From Rachicladosporium sp. CCFEE 5018 (lineage: Eukaryota; Ascomycota; Dothideomycetes; Cladosporiales; Cladosporiaceae): a stretch of DNA of 11,279 nt. Below, piece by piece: positions 7,814 to 11,279 of the stretch. The stretch is taken from assembly GCA_002077045.2 (NCBI GenBank), contig KZ111183.1, forward strand, positions 1 to 11,279. Reading direction: 5' to 3'. The notes beneath the pieces are model-generated. The model saw only the letters and a list, made by a program, of their open reading frames with translations. It ran no database searches and had not been told where the DNA came from. The first letter of the stretch is position 1, and each line of letters begins with the position of its first letter. The translations under genes and the position numbers were made by a program.

Positions 7814-8785
7814 TCATACCTTGTAGTACTTCCTCCAGTCATGCACGTCTTTGAACCCAAGCACCTCCCTGATCTTCCGATTGCTCAACGGCGCCTCATA
7901 CTCGCCCATCTCCCTCGTGATCTTCGTCCCGGGTGCATTCTTCGCCAAGAAGTCTTTCGTAGTCTCCTTCGTCGTGATAGTGTCATTCGTAGCATTGAAG
8001 ATCTGGAACCCCAGCCCATCTTTCTGCACAGCCAGATCGCAGATTTGTCCCAGATCCCGCGCATCGATGTAGGACCACGCATTCCGCTTGCGGGTCATGG
8101 GTTGTCCGACGTGCTTGGGAAAGTCGCGCTCATACTCGTGCGGTTCTACAACGTTGCCAACGCGCAGGACGTAGATGTCGTTCTTGTAGCGGCGCGCGAA
8201 AGTACGTGCTGTGCGTTCACCGCAGATCTTGCTGAGGGCGTAAGTATCCATCGGATCGACATCGTAGTCCTCCTCAAGCGGGAAGGAATGGTAGTCTGTA
8301 TCTCCCTCGCTGAAGCATACGCCGTAGACGGTTTCTGAGCTGCACGTGATGATTTTCTTGACGCCGAGCTTGCTCCCAGCTTCAATGATGTTGTACGTCG
8401 ACAAGACATTGCCGCGGAAGGTCTCGTTATCTGGGACCAACAAGTTCCGCGCGTACGCGGCCATATGAAATATAGCGTCCGGCGGCGATGGTGGGGCGCC
8501 CTCATCATACCCTTCAAAACCGTAGTGACTTGTCAAGGCGTTGAAGACTTGACCGGAGTCTGAGAGATCGCACTTGAGTGTCATGACGCCGGCTTTTGGG
8601 TCCGGGTAGTCGACGAGATCGAGATTGAGGATCTGTGCTTTTTAGCTCCTGTCTGCAGTCTTGCCGGCATAAGTAGAGCATCGCACCTTGTAGCCCTTCT
8701 CAAGCAGATATGGGACCACATGTCTGCCCGCCTTGCCACTTCCTCCGGTGAGGACAATTCTCTTTCCTGCGCCTGACTGTGCCAT
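7814..8785 (-). CDS. NAD-dependent epimerase/dehydratase, extended SDR family (exons 8785-8687 and 8632-7814)
   Basis: Spliced product: 305 aa. Exon 1 encodes 33 residues with the dinucleotide-binding TGGSGKAG at 13-20; exon 2 continues ILNLDLV, the acidic second strand expected after the Rossmann glycine loop. Further family marks are HMAAYARNL (89-97), CSSE (130-133) supplying the catalytic Ser region, and YALSK (164-168) supplying the Tyr-xxx-Lys pair; RNAWSYIDARDLGQ (216-229) is also typical. These enzymes epimerise or dehydrate nucleotide sugars with bound NAD in the cytosol; the substrate here cannot be told. ATG 8785 was chosen because the Rossmann motif follows directly and the leader has no other ATG for about 100 nt. 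A start at Met50 (8638-8636), suggested by the longest open frame, would remove the NAD site. The gene is transcribed toward the formin, and EMI1 lies upstream in the same direction. Confidence 0.92.
8633..8686 (-). other. Epimerase intron, 54 nt, phase 0, containing an in-frame stop
   Basis: On the minus strand the donor is GTGCGA (8686-8681) and the acceptor is GCACAG (8638-8633). A branch-like AGCTAAA lies at 8647-8641, and its TAA (8644-8642) is also an in-frame stop. The exons on both sides are in the same frame because the intron is a multiple of three. Removal joins GYK to ILNLDLV, as the family requires. Retention would give a 47-residue peptide. Confidence 0.9.
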
Positions 8786-9355
8786 TGCGATTGTGGATTG
8801 TGTGCTGACGTTGTCGAAGTGCAATTGTCTTGGTGAGTAGTGCAAGAGTACTTGTGTCTAGAATGCGAATTATGATAGCAAAGACTTGTTCGCATCTCAA
8901 GAAAAGTTTCCGTGCAGTGAGCTTCCACTTGTAGGCAATGTGGGAGAGCTCTCCCGAGAAACGTCATGCGTTTTGGTGGAGTCGGACAAAGTAGGTCCGG
9001 ATGAGCTTCGGCCTGAAACTCGCTGCGATATTGAGGCCGACTCTGCTATTCCACATATCTCGAAAGCAGGTACAACAATCAGCTCAAGCAGCTTCTAACC
9101 AGCATATGTGATGGACTTGACAATTCGACGCCAGCTCGCACTCATTGCACCTTCCAGAGGTTGCGATTGTTGCGGGAGGATGTTGCTCTTTCGGCGGTTC
9201 TTCGAACATGGTATCTGTGGCAGCGCGCTGCAAAGAAGCCTTTGTGACGAGCTACTGCTCACGAGACGTCCAGCATCACGCAAGAGCGGAGGCTTATAAT
9301 CATGTCCCGACATCGGAAAGCCGGGTTCGTAGGCCCAGTCCGGACGCAACGAAGC
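8786..9355. promoter_or_regulatory. Intergenic region: epimerase promoter and EMI1 3' end
   Basis: These 570 bp contain no convincing gene. The leader next to the epimerase start is CA-rich on the coding strand and free of upstream ATGs for about 100 nt. Symmetric elements noted: a 14-bp perfect palindrome GGGAGAGCTCTCCC (8942-8955), a 7-bp inverted pair GAGTCGG/CCGACTC (8979-8985 and 9037-9043) and a nested pair TCGGCCT/AGGCCGA (9008-9014 and 9034-9040). Confidence 0.4.
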
Positions 9356-10054
9356 CTACTTCCCACCCATGATACCCTCTGCCTCGTCGTACTTTTCCCC
9401 AAACGCCGTGTCGACACCCTTCGTCCTGATCTCCCACACATTCTCACTACTGCCAAACCTCTCCTTCCTCCGCTCCTCCCTCTTGCGATAGTAATCCGCG
9501 ATCAGCTCCTGCTTGTCGCTCTCCTTGTACGTCCTGATCCGCATACAGAACCAGAATGCGCCCCAATGCTCGGAGCAAGGCTGCAGTGATCCGTAGCGGT
9601 AGATGTCGTTGAACTTCCCGCCCGCTGACTGACAGTAGAAAGTTGCATCGAAGGCGGTGCGACAGGACATCGTGCGTGGGTAGAGGGCGGCAGGGGAGAT
9701 GTCGAGAGTACCGTCAGGGTTCACGCGGCGCCCAGTAGTGTCCGTGAGGGGTGCTGGAGGAGCCGCGGGCGTCGTCTGAGGGTAGAGCGCATCGTTGGAT
9801 GTCGCGCTCGCCGAAGAGCCGGTAGGGTCTACGCCGAACTCTCGCAGGAAAGTATCAAACTCAGGATCTCGTCCCACAGGATCTGGGAAAGGAGAAGACT
9901 GTGGTGCTCCGCGCCCAAAGATGCGCTGTCGCTGCTGTTCGGTCAAGCTGAAATCGCGTTTCGGTGCCTCCGGCTGTGGGGGTAGGGGAGATGCGCTCGA
10001 AGTAGCCGGAGACTCATCGCTCCCACTGCTGCTTGAAAATGGCCACCAGCTCAT
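9356..10054 (-). CDS. EMI1: Emi1-like twin-Cx9C protein (DUF3128 family)
   Basis: The 232-aa product has a low-complexity Ser/Pro/Ala N-terminal half (1-125) and a conserved core with two exact Cx9C motifs: C131-C141 (CRTAFDATFYC) and C160-C170 (CSEHWGAFWFC). This is the helix-hairpin pattern of Mia40-oxidised proteins of the mitochondrial intermembrane space. The core with its FNDIYRYG linker is typical of the Emi1/DUF3128 family. Yeast EMI1 is needed for induction of the early meiotic gene IME1; the animal relative is PANTS (C22orf39). The biochemical role is unknown. A charged C-terminal helix (about 176-198) follows. ATG 10054 is the first ATG in this frame. Two upstream ATGs in other frames (10077, 10097) precede it; the 10077 uORF ends on the start codon. 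The N-terminal half is longer than in small family members, though hydrophilic extensions of this kind are common in filamentous fungi. No intron is needed. Confidence 0.85.
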   Translation of the reverse strand: MSWWPFSSSSGSDESPATSSASPLPPQPEAPKRDFSLTEQQRQRIFGRGAPQSSPFPDPVGRDPEFDTFLREFGVDPTGSSASATSNDALYPQTTPAAPPAPLTDTTGRRVNPDGTLDISPAALYPRTMSCRTAFDATFYCQSAGGKFNDIYRYGSLQPCSEHWGAFWFCMRIRTYKESDKQELIADYYRKREERRKERFGSSENVWEIRTKGVDTAFGEKYDEAEGIMGGK

Positions 10055-10097
10055 ATTTGCGCCTGTTGTCGATCCATGTCCTGGCGTACAATCGCAT
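10014..10097 (-). promoter_or_regulatory. Two uORFs at the EMI1 start, one joined to it by ATGA
   Basis: On the minus strand an 8-codon uORF runs 10077-10051; its TGA overlaps the EMI1 ATG (10054-10052) as ATGA. A second uORF runs from ATG 10097 for 27 codons to TGA at 10016-10014, overlapping the EMI1 start out of frame. Both are read directly from the sequence. Effects on translation depend on where the mRNA begins. Confidence 0.35.
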
Positions 10098-10166
10098 GTG
10101 TTGATAGCGAAGTACCTCGGGGGTGCGTGAACCTCGCGGTACTGAAGTCCGTGCGCAACGCCTAAT

Positions 10167-10255
10167 TTACTTTCCGCTCTACAGCGCTTTCACCTTCTTC
10201 TCCTCACCTTTGTCAACCAACTCATCTCCAGCTTCTCTCCCAATCTCTAGCACGT
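10167..10255 (+). promoter_or_regulatory. CT-rich tract, possible plus-strand promoter element
   Basis: The plus strand is strongly pyrimidine-rich here (for example CACCTTCTTCTCCTCACC). In filamentous fungi CT-rich blocks often sit on the sense strand just before transcription starts. An ATG in good context (ACCATGG, ATG at 10281) follows 26 bp later, but its frame is only 28 codons (10281-10367) and has no clear donor site. The tract could equally be a neutral GA-rich part of the EMI1 promoter. Confidence 0.25.
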
Positions 10256-10982
10256 CGATAAAGCTGCGGTCGGGTTGACCATGGCAGCGATATTGCGGAC
10301 CTATCGTCCTCGGAGACGGGGCCATGGCTGCAACATAGAGCGATCGTGCTACTTAGCCTTGCGATAGAAGACTTCAAGGCCTGTTCAGTAATGGATCCGA
10401 CGATGTACAATACGTGCTTCTCGGTAATGCTCTACAGTACGTCACCGTGGCGAAGACTGGTGTCTTGACTCAAACATGAGAGGCGAACTCGAAGTCGCCA
10501 CGACAGTAATTCTAGCAGTGAGCTCGCGCTTCTCAATCAGGCTGCGCGTGACGCGCACACTAGAGATGCCACACATCCGAACGGAGGCGAACGATCATGC
10601 CATGTCCGCGTGGCCTGGCGCATCACCAGGCATACAATGTACAAAGTAGCCGGTACGTGAAGATACCGAGCATCAAATGCAGATCTCACAAGTGCCATCT
10701 CCACTCCGCTTCTCGGCTCCACCCTTCAGCCGTCAAACTTACGGCAAATCACCCAAACCCAATGCTAGCCAAGAGTCTGCAAGCGTGAGACAAACTCCAG
10801 CCATCCGTGTTCCAAATGATCCTGCTCCGTCGCGCGAAAGCTCGTGTACTTTGCACATGCAAGCAAATCAGTCCCTGCAAACCTCACCTGACCGATCTGC
10901 ACTAGCTCGGTCGATCCTACCCGTACACTCGGTTCACGGCTCGCTCGCCTTCGCAAGGGCTGACATGCCGTGGACATTTTTC

Positions 10983-11000
10983 CAAAGCTTCGAAGCTTTG
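10983..11000. repeat. 18-bp perfect palindrome
   Basis: CAAAGCTTCGAAGCTTTG is identical to its reverse complement, with two overlapping AAGCTT hexamers around TTCGAA. It lies in the region where no gene was recognised. It may be a binding site for a dimeric regulator or chance; no second copy was noticed in the window. Confidence 0.4.
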
Positions 11001-11279
11001 AGGTGCGTCACTGCTACCACTCCCGCGCCGTTGCATTTTGCCTTTTCGCGGAGAATGGATGCAGGTGGCTGAGTAACGCTTGCACAAGGCTGGCCTCGAG
11101 GTAAGCGTTGCGTATGCTCTTCCTTTGGTACTACATCTCGTATTTCCTTTTCTTGTCCGATTTGAGGGTGTAGTGGTACTTCGAGCTTTGTACTTGTACG
11201 ATACTGGTGAAGAAGCAAGCTCTGTTGCAGCATACCGCGGGAAGGTCACGGCACGCGACCTTACAGCTACGAGGCTGAG

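Larger units (their letters stand above)
10055..11279. other. 1.2-kb region without a recognisable gene
   Basis: The left part must contain the EMI1 promoter. The reading frames on both strands (for example 10677-11072 plus, and a minus frame open from the right edge to 10917) have no recognisable domain or protein-like composition. Two features stand out: a CT-rich tract at 10167-10255 followed by an ATG in strong context at 10281, and an 18-bp perfect palindrome at 10983-11000. A spliced or non-coding transcript cannot be excluded. Confidence 0.5.

Noticed and set aside
8642..8845. Separate 67-aa minus-strand gene upstream of the epimerase
   Set aside because: It begins at TTG and ends in an intron. 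Its Met at 8785 starts epimerase exon 1, which joins in frame to exon 2.
9300..9350. tRNA-like GGGTTCG near 9323
   Set aside because: No matching A-box, acceptor stem or anticodon arm could be built around it.
10677..11072. 131-codon plus-strand ORF with an ATG
   Set aside because: It is rich in Ser, Pro and Arg with no recognisable domain, and antisense frames are equally open. I saw no support for coding.
10917..11279. Minus-strand frame open from the right edge, possibly the 3' end of another gene
   Set aside because: It has 120 open codons but no protein-like motifs, and no in-frame ATG in its first half. A neighbouring window would be needed to support it.

Overview
The window looks like an ordinary gene-rich stretch of a filamentous ascomycete nuclear genome (Pezizomycotina; Dothideomycetes is a guess from gene style only). 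The evidence is a single large fungal-type formin, a HUS1 clamp subunit, an Emi1-type twin-Cx9C protein, an F-box protein with the fungal F-box/LRR layout, and very short spliceosomal introns (48 and 54 nt) with GTGAGT or GTGCGA donors. No bacterial operon, transposon, CRISPR array, rRNA or tRNA was seen.

Layout from left to right: (1) 1-645, minus strand: N-terminal part of an F-box protein that runs off the left edge. (2) 646-1106: divergent promoter with a 14-bp palindrome holding a CArG-type box, and a chain of three upstream ORFs before HUS1. (3) 1107-2243, plus: HUS1, two exons. The uninterrupted reading frame ends at 2216, but that stop is the TAG of a 3' splice site, and splicing restores the family's usual C-terminus. 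(4) 2244-3064: formin promoter and leader. (5) 3065-7708, plus: formin (SepA/Bni1 type), 1547 aa, intronless as read. (6) 7709-7813: short convergent spacer with an inverted repeat. (7) 7814-8785, minus: NAD-dependent epimerase of the extended SDR family, two exons around a 54-nt stop-containing intron. (8) 8786-9355: spacer and promoter. (9) 9356-10054, minus: Emi1-like twin-Cx9C protein, with a short uORF whose stop overlaps its start codon. (10) 10055-11279: no convincing gene; it holds a CT-rich tract and an 18-bp perfect palindrome.

The genes are unrelated housekeeping functions (checkpoint clamp, actin nucleation, sugar-nucleotide-type metabolism, a mitochondrial IMS or meiosis-linked protein, probable ubiquitin ligase adaptor). 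I see no sign that they form one pathway or cluster, and I found no new biological system. The points most worth checking are the corrected HUS1 C-terminus, the two frame-preserving stop-containing introns, the ATGA-linked uORFs before HUS1 and EMI1, the CArG palindrome, and a possible in-frame optional intron in the formin tail.
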